A stretch of 64,000 nucleotides of DNA from Lingula anatina (GCF_001039355.2 NW_019775523.1:1-64000), one strand, 5' to 3'. Numbered from the stretch's first letter, positions 13,240 through 25,358 are shown. Notes: generated from the letters alone by a model not told the origin. A program made the numbers and translations.

Positions 13240-13500
13240 TATATTTTATGAGTCCTAAAAGTACGCAATATTACCACGCCTATGGTTTAATTACGTGTAT
13301 ATGCCTTGACACTGGTAACCATGACACTCAGATCAAGTTATTAATAAATAATGCATGAGCACGATTTGAAATTCAAAAACACACATCATTCCTGGGTCAA
13401 ACAAGTCAGGAGAACCCGTATAAAACTCAGTGCAATGATACTCGTATCTTAATTACTGGTTAAGGTTGACCTTTGGACGTCCAGCAGTGATTAAACTAGG
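13240..13500 (+). promoter_or_regulatory. Promoter of array gene 1 (MAG type)
   Basis: TATAAAA at 13419-13425 sits in a block that is strongly conserved upstream of the three MAG-type genes (TATA boxes at 13419, 26783 and 29648), including the ACCACGCCTATGGTTTAATT and GGTAACCAT words. The coding exon is preceded by a splice acceptor (CCATTCCAG, then CAGCATG), so a noncoding leader exon is expected. AG|GTTTGT near 13499 is one possible donor. Confidence 0.6.
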
Positions 13501-13710
13501 TTTGTTATAGCCGTAAAACTGCTACCGACCAACTTGACATCCAAATTGGATCTCCAAAATACTTTGTGGAACAGACATATCTCAACATACTCCGATGGCT
13601 GCAGCCAATGTCTGCCTTATGTGATTGAAATGTTATTTATCAAGACATCGTCTGTACAGAAATATAAATGATACAGAAATGTAAATGATATTTATTTCCA
13701 TTCCAGCAGC

Positions 13711-16700
13711 ATGGCAGGCCTCCAGGTTCTGGTCTTTGCGGCTTTATTGGGCTGTGCCTTGGCAGTGCCACCTATCGTTCCACCGTATGGATCAGCCCAG
13801 GCCCCTTCAGTGTATTCGTACCGGTGGTCCGTGAACCCGCCAGCATCGGCTTACAATAATCTGACTCAAGGTTTGTGTACTGCGTGTAATGTAATCTTAG
13901 AAACGGGTAGAATCTGCAATATATTCAAACATGTTGATGAAACAGGATTTCTCAATTTCTAAAATTGTTGTATAGAGTACGATGTCATGATTTTTTAATG
14001 ATAGAGGCGTGTACACATTCATATTTACAGTACAACAATTAATTGTTTATTTTGTTATTCGATGTTATGATTTTAAATAAAGATTGTAAATTTTTGGTGT
14101 ATTGTGTATAGAGTCAACATTTTCACCTTATAAACAAAGGCAAGATTATAATCTTATTGTCAAAGGAATACATGTAAATGTAGCAAAAATGTTTGACATA
14201 AATCATTCAACGTTTCGTGACAGTTGCTGAATATCAGTTTAATTATTTTTCAATATTTTATAATTGTAGCTGAGGCAGAAGGTAAGAATGGCGATCTATT
14301 TATCTTATCAAAACATTCCTAAGTAGAGGACTGGATAACAAATGTTTTTTCAGTGCCAAGACAAGCCCAATTGAATAATATCTTACGGTTTTAACAATTT
14401 GAAAAAGCATTCAACGTGGAAATTACAGCATAGGATTTCAATGTTCGCATCGGGGTGTCATCAACGAATGCATTAACTTAATACTTCATAATTCTGTACA
14501 AAATAGTGAGAAATATAGCGCGTTTTTCTATATTGTTTTCTAAATATTCAGTGTTTTGATCTTCCATAGCAATCTGTAAGGAGTGCAAGCCTCTTGGTAG
14601 TGGTCTTGGAGGCTTCTTTGCTGTCGAAGATGATCCAGTCCACTACATTCGCTGTGTTCCGCAGGGTGACGGCTGGCAGGTGTTTGTATTACACTGCTGT
14701 AATAACACCAATCATGGCGGCAGCAGCACGGTGTGGGACCAGGAGCTTTTGACGTGTGTTCATAACAATATTATTCCCAATTCGTACGCTTGTGGTAAGT
14801 AAATGAGTATCAATATAATTCATGTAGAAAAAAGTACAGAATGAGGCCACAATGTGACTAAAAGTTAATAGATTTTCATTCATTCTTTCCTTTTTTTCGT
14901 ATTGCTAATCTATTGAAATTTGTAAAGAGTCCACAAACGGGTGATACTCTTGTGGAACTTCCTTGCTTTCCATATTTATTTCGATTTTACTTTTCAGAGG
15001 GGTTTAAAGATGTCGACCCACCTGTTCCGCCGCAGTATGTTCGTAAGTTCAACCACACATGACATGGTAGTAATATAGCTTTATTCAAATATTTTATTCT
15101 TTATGAATATGTATTTCTTTTGACTTCATTGACCTTGGTTGGTGTGGGATGTTTTGAGGACGCTTTATGCGTCCAAGGTATTGCAACTGTTTTCTGTGTG
15201 AATAACACAGCTGTAATTTAGAACTTCTTTAAGAACGTTATTATAACGTTACCATTTATCTAACCGTAAAACGTTCTGGTAGCGTTTTGTGTTTGCTAGG
15301 CCCAGTATTATTTGCCGTTTCTTTCAGCATTCTGGCCGCTGCAGTGGACCCCCAAACTGGACAGTCTGGTAGAGGACAGAGACTACGGTAAACCAGGGGG
15401 CGTTGCCGCCCGCGTGTACACGGGAGTTTATGACCACGGCCACGTGACGAAGGGCAGCCTCTTTGTGCAAGCCACTCAGGAGACCGTCCCAACAATCGTA
15501 TTTGATGGCCAAAAAGTTGATGACACCTACGCCCACATTGAAGTCCCTTTCTTCGAGAACGCGGACTGGAGTCAGTACAGCCCCGGGTTCAGTTTCACTT
15601 TCGGTTTCTGCATTGATGCCAATACTCCACTTGACGCCGCATTGATAACCAACGCCGACTGTAACTTTACAGCGTCTGTTGAGATCTCACTCCAGCCGAA
15701 CCCGAATCCGATACCAGGCCAGAGTGCATATCTTCTGCAGGCACTGATACGTAGCAAAGGAAACAGTCCGGATACTATATCCACCGTTTTGCCCTTCTTC
15801 CAGGTAAGTGTGCGATAACATAATTACTGAGGCGACATTCACTTAATCACGTCTACCTGTAATTTTATCATTATCACACATTTTCGCATTGTTTGAGGCA
15901 TTGATCAAATTTCTAAATACCAAAATCGAACGTATCAGTAGAGGTTAAAACTCCGTCGAGATGTCATAATCACATGGAAATTATATTCTGTGAGAAAGAA
16001 AATGCTCTGGGCATTAGTATGAACGATGAGTTATTGTTATTAGAACTTCACTGTAGAGTGCACTCATGTATAAGAACATTCACATGCACAAGTTGTTAAT
16101 GTAAAATATTTCCCAAGCGAGATCGACGTTTGATTGTCGATGTCGAATTTCCAGTTTCGTTCTTGCTTCCCATCTGATGAACTAAATACATAAAATTGAC
16201 CTAAGGGCAGGCAGGGATTATAAATTAAACTGTAGCATCCGGCAATACAACGAAATATACCTATATTGTTAAACATCTTTCCTTTGTTTTTAGCCCCCTC
16301 TCTGTTACTTCGCCGGCTTCTCCTACACCCAGGCCGGGAACAAGATGTTGTTGTGGATGAATGGCAACGAGGTCATAGGGGCGGCCCAAGGTAATATCCA
16401 GTGAGAGTATGGAAAGTACGGCACCTTCACCTGGGCGCAACTGAAGGGGGCGCCACTGATGGCTTTTTATAATTTATTGATTTTTAAAAGATTTGCGAGT
16501 TTGGCTTATATTTTTTAGCTGTTGTTATGGTTAAAATGTCTAATAATGGATGTCAGGTGATTAGACGGTGCAATTTTAGTGCTAGGCAGAGGCCATTTTG
16601 TGGAATTTTTACGTTCAATTGTTTTAATTTTGTAAACATATTTCCTAATTATCATTCTTTTCAATTTCTTTGTAGGGCCACCTAGACGTATCAACCAGAA

Positions 16701-17028
16701 CCCATTGTTTATCGGGTACAGTTGCTATGGTTACCCAGACCAACAGCCGCCGCGTGCTCTTCATGGATCCATGTCGTCTGTAAGTTTCACCCCTCTTCGT
16801 TATATTTGATATGTTCTCTTTCCACACACCAATGCTTTTTATTAATTTATGTGGAATGCCGTTGTATGTCTATGTATGGCCACCTTCAGTAAGTATTTTT
16901 ATGAATTTATAGCCCACTGAAACCTTTGTTCTTCATTCCAGATAAAGATTTGGGGAGACCAAGCACTGGATGCCGCGCAAATTGAGCAAGAATGCGTCGA
17001 CGCGAATTTCTGTATATTATCGCCATAA
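13711..17028 (+). CDS. Array gene 1 (MAG type): secreted chitin-binding-like/LamG protein, complete
   Basis: Eight exons: 13711-13870, 14270-14281 (12 nt), 14570-14794, 14998-15042, 15328-15803, 16294-16390, 16676-16779 and 16942-17028; 401 aa. Intron phases are 1,1,1,1,0,1,0 and all are GT-AG. Residues 1-18 are a signal peptide ending ALA, followed by a Pro-rich stretch. Exon 3 (roughly 58-133) has a Cys pattern (C-x2-C, then RC, CC, TC, AC) with the aromatic/Gly spacing of a peritrophin-A/CBM14 module, although one Cys usual just before the Y-x-x-C is missing. Exons 5-8 form a LamG/ConA-like beta-sandwich ending IKIWGDQALDAAQIEQEC. An N-glycosylation sequon NFT is present. The CBM-LamG order recalls Pif-type shell matrix proteins but without a VWA domain. 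Secretion is confident; the ligand is inferred. Confidence 0.8.
14270..14281 (+). other. 12-nt microexon of array gene 1
   Basis: CTGAGGCAGAAG between AG and GT. It is phase 1-1 and encodes the four-residue acidic link joining the leader to the cysteine-rich domain. Equivalent 12-nt exons occur at 27633, 30518, 39559 and 47236. Confidence 0.85.
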
Positions 17029-17159
17029 ACTGACATCATGGGTGAGATATTAAAAAGAACGAGCTCGTCTTATCTCTGAGATTGGTCGATTTTATATCTA
17101 CCTCTTAAAGGATATCTGCCGTACATTTACCTCTAGGTTTATCTTGACTCTATGTCAGG

Positions 17160-17165
17160 AATAAA
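17160..17165 (+). terminator. Poly(A) signal of array gene 1
   Basis: AATAAA about 130 bases after the stop, in the conserved context TGTCAGGAATAAAGG that also follows the gene at 29.9 kb. Confidence 0.7.
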
Positions 17166-17440
17166 GGAAAGTTTGAATTTCCACTGTGTTTGTTGTGCCG
17201 TCAATTGTGTTAGTTGTGCCAAGGATACATTGCACCCACATAAATGTGTTGCGTTCTCTAGTTATGGTTAAAATGAATTTTTATGTTTGGTAAAATTATT
17301 CAATGTATCAATATCTGCTCTGCGCTACAAGTAAAAAATTAAGAAACCATGTTTTGGAAATATCCAAACATTTAAGATCAAGCAGAGAGGCAATATAGTC
17401 TAAATGATCGACTTAAGTTTCTCACTCTCGTTTTAAATAT

Positions 17441-17479
<39 letters not shown>

Positions 17480-19868
17480 ATCTTTACCATATCTAATCTT
17501 CAAGCACTCAGTCTCGAAAGTTTGAAAATCTATTTCGTGAAGTATTTATTTTGTTCTCCTATCGGGCGAAGAATTTTCTGTCAAAACTGCCAAAACATGA
17601 TGAAAAACGTCATTTCCTATAAAAGGAATATGGCACAGGAAATGTCATCTTTCGTAATTTAAAAGGTCAGTTTTACAAAGACGTCTAATTGAATTTTTTC
17701 CAGTGTTTTCTGTAAAACGGAAAGAAGTGCATTTCTCTTTCATAACAGAAAAGTTTTTCCGTTCAAAATACCCAGTATGTTATTTCACGTTTAAAGTCTA
17801 TGAAAATTAGATTATAAGTAATAACGCAATATACATTACCTTAAGAGCTTCAATCGAGGGCCCTGGATTAAACCCACAAGTGAGTCGAAAAAGACTTAAG
17901 TAACCATTTTACCTTTCATAAAACAAACAAAATCTACCTAGATGGTGTAAATTATGTAGATGTAACACATGTATTTCAGTAGGGACTCTATAAAGGGAAT
18001 TTCTATACCTTTGTTATATTGCTAGAAAACGTTTTCATTGACAAAACAAAAACTAACATTTTACGGAAAATAAGTTAAAATCTTAATGTTCTATCCATCT
18101 GAGCGTATACAGACACTGTAATTTATATATATTCTGTTATGATGCACGATAACAGATTATTCAAAACAGCAGCTAAATATCAGAGTTATTTCCATTTGAG
18201 TATTTCAGTGTCACTCAGGACACTTAATATATTCAGATTTCCTTTGGCAAGTTATGATTTTATATTTGGTCTCATTTGACGATTCTTGACATGCAACCTT
18301 TGCTTCATAGGAGGTAGAAGAAAATGTTCAGTTAGTATTTTGGACAGATAATGACGCAAAAGTGTAGTAGACCAAGGCCACTGGTCGTAGATTCCTGCCT
18401 ATTTACGGTAACGGTAACGCATGCGATTACTTTTCCACATATAATGACGCGCATGCGTTACCGGAAATAGACGTGTTAACCGCGCATGCGTGACATAACC
18501 TATACAAGATGAATGCTCACCCATGTCATTGGTCCATGCTGTCATCTTCCGGGATTGGAGTCACAAAAGATTAAAGTTATAAACGTGTTATCTATATATA
18601 TCTTTAAGGCGTTGGTTGGTTTACATCGCTGAAGTATGAAAAATGTTTTTCAGTCGCAAATTTCATACTTAATATATGCAAAAATTATAGATAAATCTGT
18701 GTTCAGAGGTGTTGCATTTTAAGTGCGTATGCCATATTTTGATATAGGGGCTTAATATCCTTGTCACCATATTTTGTCTGTTGCTGACAAGGGAAAGGTG
18801 CACTTAAAATTTGTAGGTAGAATTGGTCCTCTATAATTGGTTTGAAACAAAATGTCAAATAAGATTCCCCAGTGATAGGGTTTGCAAGTACCGGTATCAA
18901 CCAGATTTTCCCAAATTTATATTATATTGATAAGGACACCCTTCACATTTAAGGTAGAACCGCAGGTTGGAGATTTATCATAAATTAAAGGTCTTAGCTT
19001 TTTTCTCCTGTTGTCTTCATTTAATGTCCATGTATCTTCAAAACATCTAATAATGCTTGAAACACAGCTCCAAGTTCATACCTCGACGTAATATTGAGAT
19101 TTTAGGGGCAAAAACATAATTTTTGGTTTCCTGATTTTCTCAGGCGGCTGGACAGCGATAAACATGTTTTTGATGGTATTTAAACACTTGAACAATTTAA
19201 GTACTACAAAAGGGGTTCGGGTTTTTTCTGTAAAGACTTCCTGTTGATTTTATGTATAAAAACGTGATTTTCAGCCCTATTTGGTTACAGCTCCCCCCCC
19301 CCCCTTAAACACTGGCAATACCAGATGCAGTTCGTGATGAATCAAAACAGAAATTGGTTTTTCATTTTCCGTTGTTAAAAAAGGCAACTATACGAGCCAA
19401 AGACTGGGTGGCTTTATTTCACCAGGCCGGTTTAAGTGTTTTATTATTATTATTTTTCTGTCTTCCTTATCTCACATTAAAAGGCGTAGCCGGTACAAAT
19501 AAATAAATACACCGATTACACAACGCCACGATCAAATGGACCAAGTTCTTAACGGACAAGGATAAATATGTCAATTGAAAACCCTTGGCGTGCTACCCCC
19601 AGTAACTTAAAGGGTGGAATAACTTATGTCTTAAAAGGCGTCGTAAATATGGTGAATAATAAATTCCATGATTTAAAGTGCTTCTTCAGGTTGTTCGTAC
19701 CCATGTATTTATGAAGTTGTTTGTCGGAATAATTTTACTAAGCGTCCTCCTGCTCATCTTTAATCATGATTATTTTAAAGTGTAATCACATCTCCATAAC
19801 ATATTCATAGTGCAGTAATAATGCCAGCATTCATTAGGACATGATTCATGACAGGCAGGTTGTATGTA
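17166..19868. other. Duplicated spacer after array gene 1
   Basis: No gene seen. This stretch is homologous to 33.6-37.1 kb and parts of it to 45.0-45.4 kb, showing that spacer and genes were duplicated together. A CT microsatellite occupies 17444-17477. Confidence 0.7.
18951..19306. mobile_element. MITE family with AAGGGAGGACTG ends, copy 1
   Basis: A roughly 350-bp unit bounded by degenerate AAGGTAGAACCGCAGG and GGTTACAGC-polyC-CTTAA ends. It is shared in the same orientation with 36230-36560, found inverted at 50669-51000, and absent from the matching point near 44.94 kb. Confidence 0.6.
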
Positions 19869-21728
19869 CACTATAGCTAATAAGTCCCCGGTCACTTTAA
19901 TAGCCCACGCGGTCTACATCAGACGCGCTAATGCGCACGTCCCCGACAGTGTTAATGATAGGGGGATTACGATGGACAGCGCATGTTGCTCACAGCAGTA
20001 GGCACTGCCGCCGAAGTTAAACCGGTAATTAAGTCTTTAACTTGACTAAACATGTTTTGCTTTGTAACTTGCGTCCTTCAGTCTTGCTGTTGCGGAAGCG
20101 CCGGCGGGACATATCTCCACCTTGCCGATATTTATCCCGACTCTCGACTTTAAAAGTATTATTGGTTTTGATTTTATCAAAGTCTTATTATATCAGAAAA
20201 CCTGCATATTTTCATACGTTAAGAGAATTATAGAAACTGTAGAAAAAGCTACTCGTACATCAGGGATAAAAAACAACACCTTGCAGCACTATTACCTATT
20301 ATTCATCACCAGAAGTTACTGTTTCACTTTTTTCTCCCAAATTACAAAGTCTGATGACAACTGAAAGCCTTTAGCCATACCTCAGGGCAGTGGGAGATAG
20401 TCTGGATTTGATTAAATGTAATAAAAGTATATTTTNNNNNNNNNNNNNNNNNNNNNNNNNNNNNNNNNNNNNNNNNNNNNNNNNNNNNNNNNNNNNNNNN
20501 NNNNNNNNNNNNNNNNNNNNNNNNNNNNNNNNNNNNNNNNNNNNNNNNNNNNNNNNNNNNNNNNNNNNNNNNNNNNNNNNNNNNNNNNNNNNNNNNNNNN
20601 NNNNNNNNNNNNNNNNNNNNNNNNNNNNNNNNNNNNNNNNNNNNNNNNNNNNNNNNNNNNNNNNNNNNNNNNNNNNNNNNNNNNNNNNNNNNNNNNNNNN
20701 NNNNNNNNNNNNNNNNNNNNNNNNNNNNNNNNNNNNNNNNNNNNNNNNNNNNNNNNNNNNNNNNNNNNNNNNNNNNNNNNNNNNNNNNNNNNNNNNNNNN
20801 NNNNNNNNNNNNNNNNNNNNNNNNNNNNNNNNNNNNNNNNNNNNNNNNNNNNNNNNNNNNNNNNNNNNNNNNNNNNNNNNNNNNNNNNNNNNNNNNNNNN
20901 NNNNNNNNNNNNNNNNNNNNNNNNNNNNNNNNNNNNNNNNNNNNNNNNNNNNNNNNNNNNNNNNNNNNNNNNNNNNNNNNNNNNNNNNNNNNNNNNNNNN
21001 NNNNNNNNNNNNNNNNNNNNNNNNNNNNNNNNNNNNNNNNNNNNNNNNNNNNNNNNNNNNNNNNNNNNNNNNNNNNNNNNNNNNNNNNNNNNNNNNNNNN
21101 NNNNNNNNNNNNNNNNNNNNNNNNNNNNNNNNNNNNNNNNNNNNNNNNNNNNNNNNNNNNNNNNNNNNNNNNNNNNNNNNNNNNNNNNNNNNNNNNNNNN
21201 NNNNNNNNNNNNNAAAATTATTCATTAAATTTAGTTTTCGAGCGTCAGCTTAATCTGGTAAAATGCGAGACGAAAAAAATGATAGATAGAGCCTTATGAC
21301 CCACTGTAGAATGATGCCGAATAATACATCAACGACGTAGTTTATCGGCAGATAAACGTGTTTCCATTCTCGGCTGACTGAGGAAAGGTTTGAGAGAGCA
21401 TTTAAAGAAGAGGCGGTCGAACCAATAGTGAGTAGGAAGTGTGCTGCAATCAAGACGAACAATACCGATCATAAGTGGACAGCTAATAACCCCTAATTAA
21501 CCCCGGGTTACGCGCTGCTGTGTTGACTCCTTGCTGGGAAGGGGTAGCGGCCTCCTACTGCTGTGCGTAATCAAACATTGTCTTCTAACATGCGACTACA
21601 CGACGGTTGTATTGTATTAATAAAGTAATACCTATTCATAAGGAAGGGGGCGGATGGTAATCTTACGAGAATTAAATCAGTTATCGATCATACGCGTACC
21701 AATAGTCGTGTTTTTTTTTAGCTATACG
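19869..21728. mobile_element. 1.86 kb inserted element with target-site duplication (contains gap)
   Basis: Two paralogous spacers, near 37.13 and 45.40 kb, read TTGTATGTATTATGCAGTC without interruption. Here GTA (19866-19868) is followed by foreign sequence that ends before a second GTA (21729-21731) and TTATGCAGTC. The ends CACTATAGCTAA and TTAGCTATACGG are imperfect inverted repeats (10 of 12). A TA or GTA target duplication suits a DNA transposon, possibly Tc1/mariner-like. No transposase frame is visible in the sequenced part, and the middle is unsequenced. Confidence 0.75.
20436..21213. other. Assembly gap (778 N)
   Basis: Unknown bases; the long open frames across them are meaningless. 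The gap lies wholly inside the inserted element at 19869-21728. Confidence 1.
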
Positions 21729-22109
21729 GTATTATGCAGTCATACGCAATGATATATCGTGGATAACCAAGGAGACATCGCTCTACACAGTCAAGTATTT
21801 CATTATATTGAAGTGTTCTAATAATAGTGAATCATTGGCAAAGATTCGTGCCAGATTACATGAAGAAATCTATTCACAAAGCAACATTTTTTCTGCAGCC
21901 AATAGCTACTAACATATTCCCAATATGTCTATCTAGATCATCTGTCTCAAGGAAAGAGGCGACATCACAGTATATCCTCTATCCATGGCATGTGCTTGTT
22001 ACTTTCGAGCCTCATAAAGGTGCCCTAGATACCCTGTACACATAGTTATATTGGAGCTGTTGACTGAGGGAAATTACTGCTTTATTCTGATTGCATACCC
22101 TTAGCAAAA

Positions 22110-22425
22110 TGAAAAGTTTGCAGCAATATTGCCGCAATTGCAGTAAAATTTGCGGCAACAAGTTTGCAGGAGTTAGCAAGAAAAATTTGTATTGCTGCTA
22201 ATTTGCAACAAATTTGCAATTACAACTAGAGTTTGCAGCAGGTTTGCAAGAAAATCCTTTATGTTGTGGCAAATTTGCGACAAATTAGAAGCAAATTTGC
22301 AAGTTTGCAGTAAGTTTGCAAGAAAGTATTCAAGCTCTTGCAAATTTCTCGCAAATTTGCAGCAAATCTGTACCAAATTTGCAGTGAATTTGCCAGATAG
22401 TTTGCGGCAAGTTTGATATTTTGCT
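22110..22425. repeat. GCAAATTTGC-type degenerate repeat, copy 1
   Basis: Dozens of overlapping TTTGCAA/GCAAATTTGC words, partly self-complementary, leave both strands open by chance. A longer homologous block lies at 37590-37970; the equivalent spacer at 45.8 kb lacks it. Confidence 0.8.
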
Positions 22426-22610
22426 AAGGGTAAAATAGTTCTGTTTCACTGTATGCAAAGACTGAAAAGTGAACAATTCATACTTATGTATCAAAACTAA
22501 AACAACATCTGTAAATGTTGCAAAAATCTTTCGTCACGTATTGAAGGAGCATCAACTGTAATTATTGGTTACCACTGAAGCATTTGAAATGTATCAGTGA
22601 ATGCTAAAGA

Positions 22611-22659
22611 CAACAAGGTTGATATGCAATAATAACAAATATGCATATCAACCTTGTTG
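22611..22659. repeat. Perfect 18-bp hairpin at a deletion scar
   Basis: CAACAAGGTTGATATGCA at 22611-22628 and its exact reverse complement at 22642-22659 flank a 13-base loop. It lies exactly where about 1.5 kb present in the 39.1 kb paralogue (promoter, exon 1, microexon) is missing. Confidence 0.85.
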
Positions 22660-24315
22660 AATAATACGTGCCAGATAACTGTTATGTTAACACAATATTA
22701 TTTCTACAATGTATGTATAGTACATCGTTTCTCTAGAATAAGAAATGTTATTTGATAATTTTACACTTCAAAGATATTTCAAGAATAAGACATATTATTT
22801 GCTGATTCCCTTATCTTACTTTCCAGAAATCTGCAAGGAGTGCAAGCCTCTTGGAAGCGGTCTTGGAGGCTTTTTTGCTATTGAGGGTGACCCAGTCCAC
22901 TACCTTCGCTGTGTTCCACAGGGTGACACTTGGCAGGTGCTCGTATTACACTGCTGTAATAACACAAATCTAGGGGGCGGCAGCACTGTGTGGGACCAAG
23001 AAGTTTTGGCTTGTGTTCATGACCCTGATAATTGGCCCAATCCCTACCCATGTGGTAAGTAATGAGCCTTACCGATGGTTAATCCATGGTACAATGGACA
23101 AATGCCCTTGTGGATACAGATCCAGGTGTTCCGCCGGTGTATAATCGTAAGTTGGCCTCATAAGTATCCATTTTATTATATGGAGACCGCTATGCTTCGT
23201 CTTTTCTATCCGATACATCACAGTAAAGACACTCAACATGTTATTGTATATTTTTTTTTTACTTTGACGTTGTACATGTATTTTATATGTCTGTTTACGC
23301 TTTGTGGTATCAAATATTTAAATTCCGCGGTCATTTTGTTCTTCAAATACCAATTTAATCTTACCATCGGTTTCATTCATTTATTATATCAAATCGCTCA
23401 TATTCAGTTCACCTGTTTCCTAGCATTTTGGCCTCTGGTGTGGACCCCCCATCTCGACTCTCTGGTAGAGGACAGAGACTTTCCCTTTCCAGTCGGTCTC
23501 GTTTACACTGGGGTGTACACTTTCGCTGGAGGTCACGTGAAGAGGGGCTTCCGAACGAACGATGTGCCGCAAACGGTACCGACCATTGAATTCGACGGAC
23601 AAATGGTCCCTTACCACGACACCGCCCAGAAATCCTACTCCCACATCGAGATCCCATTCTTCCAGAACGCTGATTGGAGCTCATACTTGCCCGGATTCAC
23701 GTTCACCCTGGGGTTCTGCGTGGACCCAGGTTCTCCACCAGACGCTGCTCTCATCACTAATGCTGACTGTAATTTCACCGCCTCCGTGGAGCTCACGCTT
23801 AGAGGTGGTAACACACTCGAGGCTATGGTCCGCACTCAAGGTGGCCCAGAGGATAAAATTTCTCTGCCTTTACCGGCACCAAGGGTAAGCAAGTGAAATA
23901 GCTACTAAGGAATATTCTGCCATTTTCAAAGAAAGGTTTAAGAAATTTTTCAATAAATTCTATCCCATCAAATTTCATCCAAGCACACAAACATTCAAAT
24001 TGGAGTCTAAAATTATTTTTACGAAAAAAACATCTCTTTTGTGATTTCAGCCAAGTGGTTGTTACTTTGCCGGATTTTCCTACACACGTGCTACCAACCA
24101 GATGCTTTTATGGTTGGATGACGGTTCTTCCATAACAGGAACAGCCTCAGGTAACACGTTTTTATTTGATCCGAGTGTTTTGCATCTAATTTACACCAAT
24201 GTTTTGTTTGAATTATTTATAATTTGTACAAAATATTATTTCCAATTATTTTTGAGGTACGTTTTATCTTAGTTTGAAAAACGACCTTCTACACGTATGC
24301 GATCCCTTTCCAGTC

Positions 24316-24840
24316 CAGCACCCCTTGACCCTCATGGAGTTAATTTGACTCCTATATAAGGGTCAAATTACCCCACTACCAGAGTCTTTAGACACTCTTA
24401 TCAAAGTCAATCCCCCTGGCTCTCATGGAGTCAATCTGACTCTAAAATCAGAGTCAAATTACCGGGGGCTAGTGTCTGGCTGACCCCTTTCACCGACTCT
24501 TTTCGCTCGCTGGACAGTAAGCCTCGTTTCAGTACTTGTGATGGCAGTGAGCAGACGGCATGGAGAGAACAGTTCTCAAAATTCTTTGTCAGTATAAAAA
24601 TTACTTTATTGGCCATAGTTGGTTTTATGCATGAACAAGTGGTTTTCTGTGTGTTTCTGCATGCAGAGAGATAAATCAAGGGATGAAGGGATATGTGAAT
24701 GCAGTAAATTGTGACCCTCCTGTGGGGTCTGGGATGGCGTTACTCCATCGGAGTCAACTTGACTCCAATTGGGAGTTATTTTAGGCACCACTGCTGGACT
24801 CCAAGTTTGGAGTCACTTGGACTCCGATTTTATTCTCAGT
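24316..24840. mobile_element. ~525-bp insertion with GGAGTCAA/TTGACTCC inverted motifs
   Basis: The same intron in the 39.1 and 46.8 kb paralogues lacks this sequence. It holds several copies of GGAGTCAA and TTGACTCC facing each other and starts and ends in CAGCACC...TCTCAGTG. A non-autonomous DNA element is likely; no coding frame is recognised. Confidence 0.6.
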
Positions 24841-25038
24841 GTTTTATTCTCGAGAGCACAGCACTTGCTTTTCTTCTTTATATAATCATTAAAAAGAGCA
24901 TGGAAATTTTAAAAAGCGAAATCTATTTTACAGGACCACCGAGGAAAATCAATCAAAATCCGTTATTCTTCGGATACAGTTGCTATGGTTACCCTGATAC
25001 GTCACCGCCACGTGCTCTGGATGGAGCCATGGCTGCAG

Positions 25039-25041
25039 TAC

Positions 25042-25075
<34 letters not shown>

Positions 25076-25078
25076 CTC
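25039..25078. repeat. CT microsatellite next to a splice donor
   Basis: CTCTCT run starting inside donor GTACGTCTCTCT. It is shared in shorter or variable form with the paralogous introns at 41.97 and 49.73 kb. Confidence 0.85.
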
Positions 25079-25358
25079 ATATTTTGCTAAAAATTTCTAA
25101 CATTTCCTTTTCGATAATCCTTTTATTGCTCTATTTAGTATGATCTGTAAAATATGTATTTATTTATGCCATAGCATTCAAAAACTTTCTAACGCACTCT
25201 GTTTGGCAATCAAAATGTTTGTAACCTTTTGATCGTTAGCTCTGGGTTCATATCTTTCAGATTCATATCTGGGGTGACCGGGCAATGAACATAGCCGAAA
25301 TGAACAATGAGTGTCTTTTGGCTGGATTCTGTCCTGTATAGGAGTATCGTGGCAAGAT

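Larger units (their letters stand above)
9598..13240. other. Intergenic spacer, Ras-like gene to array
   Basis: AT-rich with no gene seen. Blocks near 10.1-10.4 kb and 12.43-12.65 kb recur downstream of the 22.8 kb array gene (25.48-25.94 kb), so this spacer was part of the duplicated unit; the intervening 2 kb is absent from that copy. An AATAAA at 10351-10356 may serve the Ras-like gene. Confidence 0.6.
22827..25341 (+). pseudogene. Array gene 2 (MVSYQ type), 5'-truncated chitin-binding-like/LamG gene
   Basis: Six exons match the family: 22827-23054 (Cys-rich), 23120-23146 (hinge, 27 nt), 23424-23884, 24051-24150, 24934-25037 and 25261-25341 (stop TAG). Phases agree and there is no internal frameshift. 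The promoter, signal-peptide exon and microexon are missing: sequence homologous to the 39.1 kb copy stops near 22608 and resumes near 22670. The hinge exon is preceded by a poor acceptor (GTGGATACAG) after an intron of only 65 bases, which suggests a second deletion removed the normal acceptor. An ATG at 22745 is in frame with the cysteine-rich exon and could give a short hydrophobic leader. The native poly(A) region is also cut off. It may be a pseudogene with an otherwise clean frame, or a recently altered gene. Confidence 0.7.

Noticed and set aside
15256-15818. Several frames antisense to or shifted within the LamG exon of gene 1, and equivalents in the other copies
   Set aside because: They are shadows of the GC-richer coding exon and do not follow splice or codon conservation.
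20371-21253. Two long open frames on opposite strands of about 285 codons
   Set aside because: They consist almost entirely of unknown bases in the assembly gap.
22173-22416. Overlapping open frames on both strands rich in KFA/LQI and similar motifs
   Set aside because: They are a by-product of the GCAAATTTGC repeat, which lacks stops in several frames; the same occurs at 37.7-38.0 kb.
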